The translations under genes were made by a program, and so were the position numbers. The notes beneath the pieces are model-generated. The model searched no databases. It was not told where the DNA came from and worked only from the letters and a program-made list of their open reading frames with translations. Of a DNA stretch of 64,000 nucleotides, positions 51,079 through 61,468 are shown in pieces. Source of the DNA: an uncultured Polaribacter sp. (lineage in GTDB: Bacteria; Bacteroidota; Bacteroidia; Flavobacteriales; Flavobacteriaceae); contig NZ_CANLXV010000011.1 of NCBI RefSeq assembly GCF_947495205.1, forward strand, positions 1 to 64,000. The letters run 5' to 3'. Position 1 is the stretch's first letter; each line of letters starts with the position of its first letter.

Positions 51079-52977
51079 ATGAGTGATGCTATTAAGCATG
51101 AATGTGGAATTGCACTTGTTCGATTAAAAAAACCACTTCAATTTTATAAAGACAAATATGGTTCTGCCTTTTACGGAATTAATAAAATGTATTTGTTAAT
51201 GGAAAAACAACACAATCGTGGTCAAGATGGTGCTGGTTTTGCAAGTATAAAATTTAATGTTACTCCTGGTACCAGGTATGTTAGTAGAGTACGTTCTAAT
51301 AAAACACAACCCATACAAGATATTTTTGGACAAATAAACGCAAGATTAAATGGTGTTTTAGACGAAAATCCAGATAAAAAAAATGATGTTGCTTGGCAAG
51401 AAGAAAACATGCCATACATTGGAAATTTGTTTTTAGGACATGTACGTTATGGTACCTTTGGTAAAAATAGTATAGAAAGTGTACATCCTTTTTTAAGACA
51501 AAGCAATTGGCGTCATCAAAATTTAATTGTAGCCGGTAACTTTAATATGACCAATTCTAAACAAATGTTAGAAGAGTTAGTAGAGTTAGGGCAGCATCCA
51601 AAAGAATTTACAGATACTGTTACAGTTATGGAAAAAATTGGTCATTTTTTAGAAGATGAAGTGGCTAAATTATATCAAAAAGCAAAAAAGAAAGGCTTTA
51701 GTAAAAAAAATGCTTCTCCTTTTATTGAAGAAAATTTAAGTCTAAAAAAAGTTTTAAAAAGATCTTCTAAAAACTGGGATGGTGGTTATGCAATGGCAGG
51801 TTTAGTTGGTCATGGAGATGCTTTTGTATTAAGAGATCCAAACGGTATAAGACCTACTTATTTTTATGAAGATGATGAAGTTGTAGTTGTAGCCTCTGAA
51901 AGACCAGTAATACAAACTGTTTTTAATTTAAAGATAGATCAAATTCAGGAATTAGAAAGAGGGCATGCACTAATTATTAAAAAAAGTGGGCAAACTTCAA
52001 TCAAAAAAGTTTTAGAACCAAGAGAGAAAAAATCTTGCTCTTTTGAGCGAATTTATTTTTCTAGAGGTAGTGATGCAGGTATTTATGAAGAACGAAAAAA
52101 TTTAGGTAAAAATGTTTTTCCTAAAATATTAAAATCGATTGACTCAGATATTTCTAACACCGTTTTTTCTTACATACCAAATACAGCAGAAACTTCGTTT
52201 TATGGAATGACAGAAGCTGCTGAAGATTTATTAAACCAACAAAAAACAAGTAAAATCTTAGCTGGTGGTAAAAATTTATCCGCAGAAAAAGTAACCCAAA
52301 TTTTATCTGAAAGACCTCGTTTTGAAAAAATTGCTATTAAAGATGCCAAATTAAGAACTTTTATTGCAGATGATAGTTCTAGAGACGATTTGGTAGAACA
52401 TGTTTACGACATTACTTATGGTGTTGTAAAGCCAACAGACAATCTAGTAATTATAGATGATAGTATTGTTAGAGGAACAACTTTAAAGAAAAGTATTATT
52501 AAAATTTTAGATAGACTTGGTCCTAAAAAAATAGTAGTCGTTTCTTCTGCACCACAAATACGTTACCCAGATTGTTATGGTATAGATATGGCAAGGATAG
52601 ATGCTTTTATAGCGTTTAAAGCTGCTATAGAATTATTAAAAGATACCAAACAAGAACATATTATAGACGAGGTTTATAAAAAGTCTAAAGCACAGCAAGA
52701 TTCTAAAGATGAAGATGTTATAAATTTTGTAAAAGAAATCTATAAACCTTTTAAAGCTGAAGAAATATCTGCAAAAATAGCAGAAATGTTAAAAACAAAA
52801 GATATTACTGCAGATGTAGAGGTAATATATCAATCTATAGAAGGTTTACACAAAGCTTGTCCAGATAATTTAGGAGATTGGTATTTTACAGGAAATTACC
52901 CAACAGCAGGCGGAATGCGCGTAGTAAACCAAGCGTTTATAAACTTTTATGAAGGAAATGATAAAAGAGCGTATTAA
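51079..52977 (+). CDS. purF: Amidophosphoribosyltransferase (PurF family), long form
   Basis: 632 aa, longer than typical PurF (~470-520). The N-terminal nucleophile cysteine is Cys9 in IKHECGIALV; an 8-residue propeptide precedes it, as in the B. subtilis type. Glutaminase features: KQHNRGQDGAGFASI, GHVRYGTFGKN. The PRTase domain has the PRPP loop NLVIIDDSIVRGTTLKKS near residue 465, and CYGIDMARIDAFIAF. The C-terminal ~100 residues (from about 540) are an extension. It makes phosphoribosylamine from PRPP and glutamine, the first step of purine synthesis. The long form is common in Bacteroidota; a second, short PurF may exist elsewhere. Confidence 0.88.
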   Translation: MSDAIKHECGIALVRLKKPLQFYKDKYGSAFYGINKMYLLMEKQHNRGQDGAGFASIKFNVTPGTRYVSRVRSNKTQPIQDIFGQINARLNGVLDENPDKKNDVAWQEENMPYIGNLFLGHVRYGTFGKNSIESVHPFLRQSNWRHQNLIVAGNFNMTNSKQMLEELVELGQHPKEFTDTVTVMEKIGHFLEDEVAKLYQKAKKKGFSKKNASPFIEENLSLKKVLKRSSKNWDGGYAMAGLVGHGDAFVLRDPNGIRPTYFYEDDEVVVVASERPVIQTVFNLKIDQIQELERGHALIIKKSGQTSIKKVLEPREKKSCSFERIYFSRGSDAGIYEERKNLGKNVFPKILKSIDSDISNTVFSYIPNTAETSFYGMTEAAEDLLNQQKTSKILAGGKNLSAEKVTQILSERPRFEKIAIKDAKLRTFIADDSSRDDLVEHVYDITYGVVKPTDNLVIIDDSIVRGTTLKKSIIKILDRLGPKKIVVVSSAPQIRYPDCYGIDMARIDAFIAFKAAIELLKDTKQEHIIDEVYKKSKAQQDSKDEDVINFVKEIYKPFKAEEISAKIAEMLKTKDITADVEVIYQSIEGLHKACPDNLGDWYFTGNYPTAGGMRVVNQAFINFYEGNDKRAY

Positions 52978-53031
52978 TTATTTTTGTTTTTTTGCTGAGT
53001 TTTAGCTGAACAAAAAAAGATAATAAAAAAT

Positions 53032-53062
53032 AAAAGCATCCTAAATTTTAGAATGCTTTTTT
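53032..53062 (+). terminator. Intrinsic terminator after purF
   Basis: AAAAGCAT/ATGCTTTT with inner CTAAA/TTTAG pairing and a T-run, 54 bases after the purF stop and 54 before the convergent sod gene's end. Confidence 0.85.
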
Positions 53063-53115
53063 GAGTTTTATAAATATTACTAAAATAGTAATATAAAAAT
53101 TTGTTTCAATAACTA

Positions 53116-53724
53116 TTACTTAGCTTCTGCGTAACGTCTTTCTACTTCGTTCCAGTTAATTACATTAAAAAATGCATTAATATAATCTGGTCTTCTGTTT
53201 TGGTAGTTTAAATAGTAAGCATGTTCCCATACATCTAATCCTAGTATTGGAGTACCTTCACAGGTTACTCCTGGCATTAAAGGATTGTCTTGGTTTGGTG
53301 TAGAGCAAACTTCTACTTTACCACCAGGTAAAACACATAACCAAGCCCAACCAGAACCAAATTGTGTTGCCGCTGCTTTAGAAAAAGCATCTATAAAAGC
53401 TTCTTTAGAACCAAAAGCGGCATCTATTGCATCTTTTAACTCGCCAGATAAACGGCCTCTTCCTTCAGGATTCATAACGGACCAAAATAAAGAATGGTTG
53501 TAAAAACCACCTCCATTATTTCTAACAGCTCCATTACTCATGTCTAAATTTGCTAAAATATCTTCAATAGTTTTTCCTTCTAAATCTGTACCTTCTATTG
53601 CAGCATTTAATTTTGTTGTATATCCATTGTGATGTTTTGTATGGTGAATTTCCATAGTTCTTGCATCTATGTTAGGTTCTAATGCGTCATAAGCATAACC
53701 TAATTCTGGTAATTGAAAAGCCAT
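53116..53724 (-). CDS. sod: Fe/Mn superoxide dismutase
   Basis: 202 aa. Metal ligands: His in [12 protein letters not shown] near 27, His in [11 protein letters not shown] near 75, and Asp and His in [21 protein letters not shown] near 163-167. GWAWLC and [16 protein letters not shown] are family markers. Fe or Mn use is not settled by sequence alone. Cytoplasmic. The promoter lies in the 105-bp gap upstream. Confidence 0.95.
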   Translation of the reverse strand: MAFQLPELGYAYDALEPNIDARTMEIHHTKHHNGYTTKLNAAIEGTDLEGKTIEDILANLDMSNGAVRNNGGGFYNHSLFWSVMNPEGRGRLSGELKDAIDAAFGSKEAFIDAFSKAAATQFGSGWAWLCVLPGGKVEVCSTPNQDNPLMPGVTCEGTPILGLDVWEHAYYLNYQNRRPDYINAFFNVINWNEVERRYAEAK

Positions 53725-53829
53725 AATTTTATTTTGTTGTTTAATTAATTTCCTTTACAAATTTAACAATTTAAGAATGTTAAAACAAGTCTTTAAGAAT
53801 ATGTTAACTTATAATAATATAAAGAACAC

Positions 53830-54840
53830 TTATTCTCCAAAAGTCTGCATAAATTCAGAAACTTTTTTCACCATATTTTTACTGCCGCACACAAAAGGTA
53901 CACGCTCATGCAATTCAGTTGGCTCAATTTCCATAATTCTTTTCGTACCATCTGTTGCCAAACCTCCGGCTTGTTCTGCTAAAAAGGCCATTGGACTGCA
54001 TTCATACAACAAACGTAGCTTTCCTTTTGGGTTTTTAGATCCTTTTGGGTACATATAAATACCTCCTTTTATCATATTTCTATGAAAATCAGACACTAAA
54101 GAACCTATATATCTACTTGTGTAGGGTCTATTTCCTTCTTCTGCTTGACAGTATTTTATGTACATTTTAATACCTGCTGGGAAATCTAAGTAATTTCCTT
54201 CATTAACAGAGTAAATAGTACCATCTTCTGGAAACTTCATTGCTGGATGAGATAAATACCAACTACCTAATGCAGGGTTTAAAGTAAAACCATTTACACC
54301 ATTTCCTGTAGTGTAAACTAACATTGTAGAGGTTCCATATACAATGTAACCTGCTGCAACTTGTTTGTCACCAGATTGTAAGAAATCTTTTAATTCGACT
54401 GGTTTTCCTACTTCTGTAACTCTTCTAAAAATAGAAAAAATTGTTCCTACAGAAACATTTACATCAATATTAGAAGATCCGTCTAAAGGATCCATTAGAA
54501 CCACATACTTGTTTTGATGATTGTTGTCTTGACTGTTTATGATAATAAAATCATCTTCTTCTTCACTTGCAATACCACAAACTATATTTCTATTACTTAT
54601 GGTTTCTATAAATACATCATTAGCGTAAACATCTAATTTTTGTTGGTCTTCACCTTGTATATTGGTGTCTCCAGCAGCACCTGTAATATCTACTAAACCT
54701 GCTTTGTTAACTTCATGATTTACAACTTTACCGGCTAACCTTATAGAGTTTAATAAACTAGATAACTCCCCAGAAGAATATTTAAAATCGTTTTGATTTT
54801 CAATGATAAATTCTCCTAAAGTTTGATTTTTTTTTGGCAT
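53830..54840 (-). CDS. fbp: Class 1 fructose-1,6-bisphosphatase
   Basis: 336 aa gluconeogenesis enzyme. Metal site [12 protein letters not shown] near 95, [21 protein letters not shown] near 121, and substrate loops [13 protein letters not shown] and [44 protein letters not shown] and [12 protein letters not shown] complete the family pattern. Monocistronic, convergent with the sod region's upstream gap. Confidence 0.96.
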   Translation of the reverse strand: MPKKNQTLGEFIIENQNDFKYSSGELSSLLNSIRLAGKVVNHEVNKAGLVDITGAAGDTNIQGEDQQKLDVYANDVFIETISNRNIVCGIASEEEDDFIIINSQDNNHQNKYVVLMDPLDGSSNIDVNVSVGTIFSIFRRVTEVGKPVELKDFLQSGDKQVAAGYIVYGTSTMLVYTTGNGVNGFTLNPALGSWYLSHPAMKFPEDGTIYSVNEGNYLDFPAGIKMYIKYCQAEEGNRPYTSRYIGSLVSDFHRNMIKGGIYMYPKGSKNPKGKLRLLYECSPMAFLAEQAGGLATDGTKRIMEIEPTELHERVPFVCGSKNMVKKVSEFMQTFGE

Positions 54841-55003
54841 CCTAATGTATTTAATGGTATTAATGCTACAAATATGCTAAATATTTTAGACTTAAGCTAT
54901 TCTTTATTCTTCTTTTATCAATTTAAAAACGTAGAAAATATTTAAACAAAATTTTAATAAGTGTGTAAAATATCTAATTATTTTTAACGGATTTTAAAAC
55001 AAC

Positions 55004-55011
55004 TATCTTTG
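55004..55011 (+). promoter_or_regulatory. -7 element TATCTTTG upstream of the GNAT gene
   Basis: Fits TAnnTTTG; 16 bases before the ATG at 55028, implying a very short leader. Confidence 0.5.
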
Positions 55012-55027
55012 TTTAAAATTAAGAATA

Positions 55028-55507
55028 ATGAGTTTTACTATTAGATTTGGAAAGGCAAAAGATATGCAAGAGGTTCATAATTTAATTATGGAATTGGCAA
55101 TTTTTGAAAAAGAACCAAACGCTGTAGAAATTACGGTAGAAGATTTGGTAAATGATGGTTTTTCTAACAATCCGAAATTTAAAATTTTTGTAGCAGAACA
55201 AGAAGGTGCAATTATTGGTATTGCATTATTTTATGAGCGTTATTCTACATGGAAAGGCAAAGCAATACATTTAGAAGATTTAATAGTAACTAAAAATAAG
55301 CAAAAAATAGGTGCAGGAAAAGCATTGTATAGTGCTGTTTTAAAATATGCCCATGACCATAATTTTAATAGAGTTGCTTGGGAAGTTATAGATTGGAATA
55401 CCAATGCAATTGAGTTTTATAAAAGTACAGGAGCTACCTATTTAAACAATTGGTCTGTTGTGCAAATGAATCAAGAAAATTTGGCAAAGTTTATAGAAAA
55501 TAATTAA
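55028..55507 (+). CDS. GNAT-family N-acetyltransferase
   Basis: 159 aa. Acetyl-CoA binding segment VTKNKQKIGAGKALYSAVLKYA (Q/RxxGxG/A) near residue 96, with LEDLIVTKN before and EFYKSTGATYLNNW at the C-terminus. It resembles the spermidine/spermine or RimI-like small-molecule group; the substrate is unknown. It is 32 bases upstream of the aspartokinase gene and may be co-transcribed. Confidence 0.92.
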   Translation: MSFTIRFGKAKDMQEVHNLIMELAIFEKEPNAVEITVEDLVNDGFSNNPKFKIFVAEQEGAIIGIALFYERYSTWKGKAIHLEDLIVTKNKQKIGAGKALYSAVLKYAHDHNFNRVAWEVIDWNTNAIEFYKSTGATYLNNWSVVQMNQENLAKFIENN

Positions 55508-55539
55508 AAAAATCTCAAAGAGAAAAAATAATAAAGAAG

Positions 55540-56793
55540 ATGAAAGTTTTTAAGTTTGGTGGTGCTTCTGTAAAAGATGCAGAAAGTATAAAAAATATTG
55601 TATCAATAATTAAAAATGAAGGTGCAAGTGATACTTTAGTAGTGGTTTCTGCTATGGGTAAAATGACAAATGCTTTTGAAGAAGTTATAAATTCTTACTA
55701 TAATAAATTAGAAGATTTGCCAAATAAACTAAATTTTATAGAAGAATATCATAAAGGAGTTATGAGTGCTCTTTTTGATAAAGAAGATGAAATTTACAAA
55801 GAAATTGATGTTCTTTTTGGTGAATTAGGTTGGTTTTTAGCCAGAAATACTTCGACTAGGTTTAATTACGTTTACGATCAAATTATTTGTTTTGGAGAGT
55901 TGTTATCAACAAAAATAATAAGTGCTTATTTAACTAAAATTGGACAAAATAATGTTTGGTTTGATGTTAGAAGTTACATAAAAACAGACAGCAATTATAG
56001 AGATGCAAAAGTAGATTGGGAACTTACAAAAGAATTAATTACAAGTAAGGTAGATGCTACTAAAATTAATATTACACAAGGTTTTATTGCTGCAAATGAT
56101 ACAGAAAATACAACTACTTTAGGTAGAGAAGGATCTGATTATACAGCTGGTATTTTTGCGTATTGTTTAAATGCAGAAAATGTTACTATTTGGAAAGATG
56201 TACCCGGAGTTTTAAATGCAGATCCTAGAGTTTTTAAAGACACTACTTTATTGCAACAGATTTCTTATGAAGAGGCTATTGAAATGGCATTTTACGGAGC
56301 CTCTGTAATTCACCCTAAAACATTGCAACCACTGCAAAGTAAAGAAATTCCGCTTTTGGTACGTTCTTTTATAAATCCAAAAGAAACCGGTACAAAAATT
56401 TCTAAAGGAGCCAATTTAGAACCTTTAATACCTTGTTTTATTGTAAAGAAAAACCAAATTTTAGTTTCTATTTCTGCACTAGATTTTTCTTTTATGGTAG
56501 AGAACAACATTAGTTATATCTTTAAAAAATTGCACGATTTTCAATTGAAAGTTAATCTAATTCAGAATTCTGCCATTAGTTTTTCTGTTTGTATAGATAA
56601 TAAATTTAATAAGTTTGATGCGTTTTACAACGAATTAAAAGATGAGTTTAAAATAGAAGTTCAAAAAGAAATAGACTTGTACACAGTAAGACATTTTACA
56701 GATAATGCAATAGCTAAAATAGAAGAAAAAGGAAGTGCTTTGCTTACTCAGGTTAACAAAGAAACCATTCAGATTGTTTTAGCAGAAAACTAA
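55540..56793 (+). CDS. lysC: Aspartokinase (monofunctional)
   Basis: 417 aa. KVFKFGGASVKDAESIKNI (nucleotide/aspartate binding), TLGREGSDYTAGIFA near 193 and IWKDVPGVLNADPRV near 213 are kinase hallmarks. The C-terminal third (about 300-417) is an ACT pair for feedback control (QILVSISALDFSFMVENN). It starts the aspartate pathway to lysine, threonine and methionine. Specificity of feedback is not evident. No homoserine dehydrogenase is fused. Confidence 0.93.
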   Translation: MKVFKFGGASVKDAESIKNIVSIIKNEGASDTLVVVSAMGKMTNAFEEVINSYYNKLEDLPNKLNFIEEYHKGVMSALFDKEDEIYKEIDVLFGELGWFLARNTSTRFNYVYDQIICFGELLSTKIISAYLTKIGQNNVWFDVRSYIKTDSNYRDAKVDWELTKELITSKVDATKINITQGFIAANDTENTTTLGREGSDYTAGIFAYCLNAENVTIWKDVPGVLNADPRVFKDTTLLQQISYEEAIEMAFYGASVIHPKTLQPLQSKEIPLLVRSFINPKETGTKISKGANLEPLIPCFIVKKNQILVSISALDFSFMVENNISYIFKKLHDFQLKVNLIQNSAISFSVCIDNKFNKFDAFYNELKDEFKIEVQKEIDLYTVRHFTDNAIAKIEEKGSALLTQVNKETIQIVLAEN

Positions 56794-56848
56794 GTTTTTG
56801 TCATTTGTTTTTAGTTACTTTTGCAGGTAGATTAATTTTTAATATCAT

Positions 56849-58657
56849 ATGGCATTAGTAACTTCTAAAGAAATTTCTCTAGCAATTGGTCTAGAAAAAT
56901 TTGGTTTTCTTGGCACTTTTTTAGGTTGGGTTTTGTTACGTGTTTTAAGAATTTCTGTGCTTAATAGAATTTATGATAAAAACAAAAACAAATCTGATTT
57001 AGCGTTTTTAAACGCAATTTTAAATGATTGCAAAATAGAATTCGAAATCCCAGAAGAAGATTTAAAAAGAATTCCTGCAACCGGTGCTTTTATTACAGTT
57101 TCTAATCACCCTTTAGGTGGTGTAGATGGTATTTTGCTTTTAAAACTTTTAATAGAAAAAAGAGCAGATTACAAGATTATTGCAAATTTTTTATTGCATA
57201 AAATAGCGCCTTTAAAGCCTTATGTAATGCCAGTAAATCCTTTTGAAGATAGAAAGGACGCCAAATCTAGTGTTGCTGGCATAAAAAATGCTTTATTGCA
57301 TTTAAAAGAAGAAAGGCCTTTGGGTATTTTTCCTGCTGGGGAAGTTTCTACTTATAAAGACGGTAAATTAAATGTGGACAAACCTTGGGAAGAAGGTGCT
57401 GTACGTTTGATAAAAAAAGCAAATGTACCTGTTATTCCTATTTATTTTCATGCAAAAAATAGTCGTTTATTTTACGTGCTATCAAAAATTTCTGGCACTT
57501 TAAGAACGGCAAAATTACCATCAGAATTATTATCACAAAAACACCGTGTAATAAAAGTTAGAATAGGTAAGCCAATTGCTGTAAAAGATCAAAATGAATA
57601 CAAAGATATTTCTTCTTTTAATGAATTTATTAGAAAGAAAACCTACATGTTGGCAAATCCTTTTGAGAAAGCTCATAAATTAATTTCCACAGAAAAAATC
57701 AAAATTAAAAAGCCAATTAGAAAAATTGCACTTCAAAGAGATGCACATTTATTTGTAGAAGAGGTAAACAAATTAAGAGAAATAAAAGGAAAGTTATTAG
57801 AAAGTAAAAATTACGAAGTATTTTTTGCAAATGCAGATGATATACCAAATATTTTACATGAAATTGGGCGGCTTAGAGAAATTACATTTAGAGAAGTTGG
57901 AGAAGGTACAAATAAAGCAATAGATTTAGATGTTTATGATAACTATTACAGCCATTTATTCTTGTGGGATAAAGTAGCTAATTGCTTGGTAGGTGCTTAT
58001 AGAATGGGACTTGGTAAAGAGATTTATAACAAATACGGAATTCATGGTTTCTACGTACAAACTTTGTTTAAAATAGAACCAGAGCTGCATCAAATGATGA
58101 GTAATACCATAGAAATGGGACGTGCTTTTGTGGTGGGTGAATATCAACAAAAACCAATGCCATTATTTTTACTATGGAAAGGTATTGTGCATGTAACGTT
58201 GCGTTATCCAGAATATAAATATTTAATGGGCGGTGTTTCTATAAGCAATCAATTTTCTGATTTTTCTAAGTCTTTAATGATAGAATTTATGAAATCTCAT
58301 TATTACGATCCATACGTTGCACAATATATTTATCCGAAGAAAGAATATAAGGTAAAGTTAAAAGATGCAGATAAAGATTTTGTGTTTGATGCTACAAAAG
58401 CAGATTTACAAAAGTTTGATAAAATTATAGACGAAATAGAGCCAGGAGCATTAAGAATACCTGTTTTATTAAAGAAATATGTAAAACAAAATGCACGTTT
58501 AGTAGCGTTTAATGTAGATCCTAAATTTAACAATGCCGTAGATGGTTTAATGTATATTAAGGTTGCAGATATTCCAGAAAGTACGGTAAAACCGGTTATG
58601 GAAGAGTTTCAGGCAGAATTAGAACGTAAAGCTTCAGAATTACAAAACAAGAAATAA
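56849..58657 (+). CDS. olsF: OlsF-like bifunctional acyltransferase (PlsC plus GNAT)
   Basis: 602 aa in two parts. N-terminal (about 50-275) is a PlsC-type O-acyltransferase: SNHPLGGVDGILLL near 82 (family variant of H-x4-D), and FPAGEVSTYKDGKL near 162. C-terminal (about 320-540) is an OlsB-like N-acyltransferase: IGRLREITFREVGEGTN, YRMGLGKEI and EMGRAFVVGEYQQKPMPLFLLW. This order equals OlsF, described in Serratia and Flavobacterium johnsoniae, which makes ornithine lipids by N- and then O-acylation. Glycine or serine lipids are alternatives in Bacteroidota. The amino-acid substrate cannot be fixed by motif. Confidence 0.85.
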   Translation: MALVTSKEISLAIGLEKFGFLGTFLGWVLLRVLRISVLNRIYDKNKNKSDLAFLNAILNDCKIEFEIPEEDLKRIPATGAFITVSNHPLGGVDGILLLKLLIEKRADYKIIANFLLHKIAPLKPYVMPVNPFEDRKDAKSSVAGIKNALLHLKEERPLGIFPAGEVSTYKDGKLNVDKPWEEGAVRLIKKANVPVIPIYFHAKNSRLFYVLSKISGTLRTAKLPSELLSQKHRVIKVRIGKPIAVKDQNEYKDISSFNEFIRKKTYMLANPFEKAHKLISTEKIKIKKPIRKIALQRDAHLFVEEVNKLREIKGKLLESKNYEVFFANADDIPNILHEIGRLREITFREVGEGTNKAIDLDVYDNYYSHLFLWDKVANCLVGAYRMGLGKEIYNKYGIHGFYVQTLFKIEPELHQMMSNTIEMGRAFVVGEYQQKPMPLFLLWKGIVHVTLRYPEYKYLMGGVSISNQFSDFSKSLMIEFMKSHYYDPYVAQYIYPKKEYKVKLKDADKDFVFDATKADLQKFDKIIDEIEPGALRIPVLLKKYVKQNARLVAFNVDPKFNNAVDGLMYIKVADIPESTVKPVMEEFQAELERKASELQNKK

Positions 58658-58728
58658 AATCGTAAAAGATAATTTTCAGCATATGATTTTTCGTTTTTAA
58701 TTTAATTGTTTTTTATAATGATTATTAT

Positions 58729-58753
58729 AAAACTGCCAAAAAAGCAGTTTTTA
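58729..58753 (+). terminator. Intrinsic terminator after olsF-like gene
   Basis: AAAACTGC/GCAGTTTT with a CAAAAAA loop and a T-run. Confidence 0.85.
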
Positions 58754-58784
58754 AAATTGGTATAGTTTTCGCTTTTAAATTGTT

Positions 58785-59132
58785 ATGAAAACATTTTTAA
58801 AAATACTTTTAACCGCTTTAGCAGTAATTGTTTTAGCAAATTTATTACCAGGAGTAACCGTTTCTGGTTATGTATCAGCAATAATTGTAGCTATAGTTAT
58901 AGCCGTATTAAATATGATAGTTAGGCCTTTACTAATCTTTTTTACACTGCCTGCAACTTTGGTAACTTTTGGCTTATTTATTTTTGTAATAAATGCTGTA
59001 ATTATATTGTTGGCAGATAAATTGGTAGACGGTTTTGCAGTTTCAGGATTTTGGGCTGCATTATTTTTTAGCATTTTACTTTCTATCTTTAGGTCTGCAT
59101 TATTTTCTTTATTAAAAGATAAAAAAAACTAA
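58785..59132 (+). CDS. Phage-holin-family (DUF360/YvlD-like) membrane protein
   Basis: 115 aa with four TM segments. GVTVSGYVSAIIVAIVIAVL, NMIVRPLLIFFTLPATLVTF (with the NxxVRPLL motif) and GFWAALFFSILLSIFRS define the YvlD/DUF360 family, often labelled phage holin family 4. No phage genes are near, so it is a resident envelope protein. Function unknown; its promoter is not clear. Confidence 0.9.
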   Translation: MKTFLKILLTALAVIVLANLLPGVTVSGYVSAIIVAIVIAVLNMIVRPLLIFFTLPATLVTFGLFIFVINAVIILLADKLVDGFAVSGFWAALFFSILLSIFRSALFSLLKDKKN

Positions 59133-59222
59133 AACCAAGCCTTAAAATTAAATCAATCAAAATCAGGTGCCTAAGTTTGTTAGCTATTTAATAATTATAC
59201 TGAAATAGAACCCTTTAAATAC

Positions 59223-59252
59223 TTGCTAACTAAATTATTTTAACTAATTTTG
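59223..59252 (+). promoter_or_regulatory. Promoter of tig (TTG-N19-TAATTTTG)
   Basis: TTG (59223-59225), 19 bases, then TAATTTTG (59245-59252) fits the Bacteroidota -33/-7 consensus. The transcript would begin about 30 bases before the tig ATG at 59286. Confidence 0.65.
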
Positions 59253-59285
59253 CACTCGATTTTTTAAAGAATAATAGAACAAGAA

Positions 59286-60608
59286 ATGAATATTACAAGA
59301 GAAAACATAGATGCGTTAAACGCAGTTGTAAAAGTAGATATTGTTGCAGAAGATTATCAACCAAAAGTTGATAAACTATTAACAGATTACCGTAAAAAAG
59401 CAGATGTTCCTGGTTTTAGAAAAGGGCATGTACCTATGGGAATGATTAAAAAGCAATATGGCCAATCTATTATGGTAGATGAGGTAAACAAGCTTTTACA
59501 AGATTCTTTAAATAAATACATTACAGAAGAAAAATTAGACATTTTAGGAAATCCTTTACCAAGAGTACAAGACGATTTTAATTGGGATGCAGCAGCGTTT
59601 TCTTTTGAGTTTGAATTAGGTTTAGCACCACAGTTTGATGTGGATTTATCTCCAAAGAAGAAAGTAACACAATATAATATTGTAGCTACAGAAGATTTGT
59701 TAGATGAAGAAGTAAAAAACATTCAAACACGTTATGGTAAAATGTCTTCTTTAGAAGAAGCTACAGAGCACTCTAATGTAACTGGTACTTTTGTAAACGA
59801 AGAAAAAGAAATTAATAAAAAAGCTACGTTTTTAGTAAACGACTTAAAAGGCAAAAAGAACGAGAAAAAAGTTATTGGCGCTAAAGTTGGCGATGTTATA
59901 GCATTAGAAACAAAAAAGTTATTTGAAGATAATAACAAATTGGTTCATATTTTAGGTATTTCTGAAGAAGTTGCTAAAGATTTAGACGTTACAGTAACTT
60001 TTACTGTAGAAGAAATTACAAAAACAGAACCAGCAGATTTAGATCAAGAATTGTTCGATAAATTATTTCCTGATGGAAGCGTAAAAACAGCATCAGAATT
60101 AAGAGCAAAGATTAAAGAAGATGCAGAAAAGCAATTTGAACAACAAGGAGACCAACAATTATTAAACGCAGTTACAGAAAACTTAGTAGAAAATACAAAG
60201 TTTGATTTACCAGCAGATTTCCTTAAAAAATGGTTAGCAACAGCAGGCGAAAAGCCTTTAACTGCAGAAGAAGCTGCTGCTGAATTTGAAAAGTCAGAAA
60301 AAGGCTTACGTTACCAATTAATTGAAGGAAAAATTATGAAGGATAACGATATTAAATTAGAGTATGCAGAGTTGGTAGACTACGCAAAAGGTTTTATTAG
60401 AACTCAAATGGCTCAATTTGGTAACATGAATCCAGAAGAAAAAGAGTTAGATGATATTGCTGGTAGAATTTTACAAAACCAAGAAGAAGCTCAAAAATTA
60501 CAATCTCAACTAATTAGTCAAAAATTATTAGCTTTTTACAAAGAGAACATGAAATTTAAAACCAAAGAAGTTTCTTACCAAGAATTTGTAAAAGAAGTTT
60601 ATAAATAA
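59286..60608 (+). CDS. tig: Trigger factor
   Basis: 440 aa ribosome-associated chaperone. The ribosome-binding signature GFRKGHVPMGMIKKQYGQS is near residues 43-61. The middle PPIase-like domain (about 145-230) is present but diverged (NVTGTFVNEEKEI), followed by the helical C-terminal arms. Length is standard. It lies upstream of clpP-clpX, the conserved tig-clpP-clpX order. Confidence 0.96.
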   Translation: MNITRENIDALNAVVKVDIVAEDYQPKVDKLLTDYRKKADVPGFRKGHVPMGMIKKQYGQSIMVDEVNKLLQDSLNKYITEEKLDILGNPLPRVQDDFNWDAAAFSFEFELGLAPQFDVDLSPKKKVTQYNIVATEDLLDEEVKNIQTRYGKMSSLEEATEHSNVTGTFVNEEKEINKKATFLVNDLKGKKNEKKVIGAKVGDVIALETKKLFEDNNKLVHILGISEEVAKDLDVTVTFTVEEITKTEPADLDQELFDKLFPDGSVKTASELRAKIKEDAEKQFEQQGDQQLLNAVTENLVENTKFDLPADFLKKWLATAGEKPLTAEEAAAEFEKSEKGLRYQLIEGKIMKDNDIKLEYAELVDYAKGFIRTQMAQFGNMNPEEKELDDIAGRILQNQEEAQKLQSQLISQKLLAFYKENMKFKTKEVSYQEFVKEVYK

Positions 60609-60705
60609 TTGAGTAAAACTTAGTTGTTTATAAATGCTGAGATTCATTCAGTACCTATAAAGGGCAAGTTTAACATCTTCCAAAAGAGGAAATAACAGAA
60701 AACAA

Positions 60706-60737
60706 AAACCTGAATTGTAAAAATTCAGGTTTTTTTA
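60706..60737 (+). terminator. Intrinsic terminator between tig and clpP
   Basis: AAACCTGAATT/AATTCAGGTTT around GTAAA with T7, so tig is probably transcribed separately from clpP. Confidence 0.88.
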
Positions 60738-60808
60738 GCAATATCACTTAAAACAGTCAAAAAAAATGTTCTTATATTTACAGAACAAATTTTAAAAGAA
60801 ACACAGAA

Positions 60809-61468
60809 ATGGATTACGGAAAAGAGTTTGAAAAATACGCAACAAAACATCACGGAATAAGCAGCACTAGTTATACAAAAATTACCAGTAGCTTAACGCC
60901 ATATATTATGGAAGAGCGTCAAATGAACATCACACAAATGGATGTTTTTTCACGTTTAATGATGGATAGAATTATATTTTTAGGAACAGGTATAAATGAC
61001 CAAGTTGCCAACATCATTCAAGCACAATTATTATTTTTAGAAAGTGTAGATGCTAATAAAGACATTTCAATTTACATTAATTCTCCAGGAGGTGGCGTTT
61101 ATGCAGGTTTAGGTATTTATGATACAATGCAGTTTATAAAACCAGACGTAGCAACAATTTGTACAGGTATGGCAGCCTCAATGGGTGCAGTATTAATGTG
61201 TGCAGGTCAAAAAGGAAAACGTTCTGCTTTACCACATTCTAGAATTATGATTCACCAACCTTTAGGCGGCGCACAAGGGCAAGCATCAGATATAGAAATT
61301 ACGGCAAGAGAAATCTTAAAGTTAAAAGACGAATTGTATGCAATTATTGCAAGTCACTCAGGACAAACAATAGAAAAAGTACACCAAGACTCTGATAGAG
61401 ATTACTGGATGAAAGCCAATGAAGCAAAAGAATACGGCATGATTGACGAAATTTTAGCTAGAAAATAA
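60809..61468 (+). CDS. clpP: ATP-dependent Clp protease proteolytic subunit
   Basis: 219 aa serine peptidase of the ClpXP complex. Catalytic Ser in [15 protein letters not shown] near residue 117, His in [14 protein letters not shown] near 142, and Asp in [16 protein letters not shown] near 191. [13 protein letters not shown] is conserved. An N-terminal segment of about 25 residues may be a propeptide. Start at ATG 60809. It is followed closely by clpX. Confidence 0.97.
   Translation: MDYGKEFEKYATKHHGISSTSYTKITSSLTPYIMEERQMNITQMDVFSRLMMDRIIFLGTGINDQVANIIQAQLLFLESVDANKDISIYINSPGGGVYAGLGIYDTMQFIKPDVATICTGMAASMGAVLMCAGQKGKRSALPHSRIMIHQPLGGAQGQASDIEITAREILKLKDELYAIIASHSGQTIEKVHQDSDRDYWMKANEAKEYGMIDEILARK

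Noticed and set aside
58785..59132. Holin-family gene as a sign of a prophage
   Set aside because: No other phage genes nearby; the YvlD/DUF360 family is a resident envelope family.
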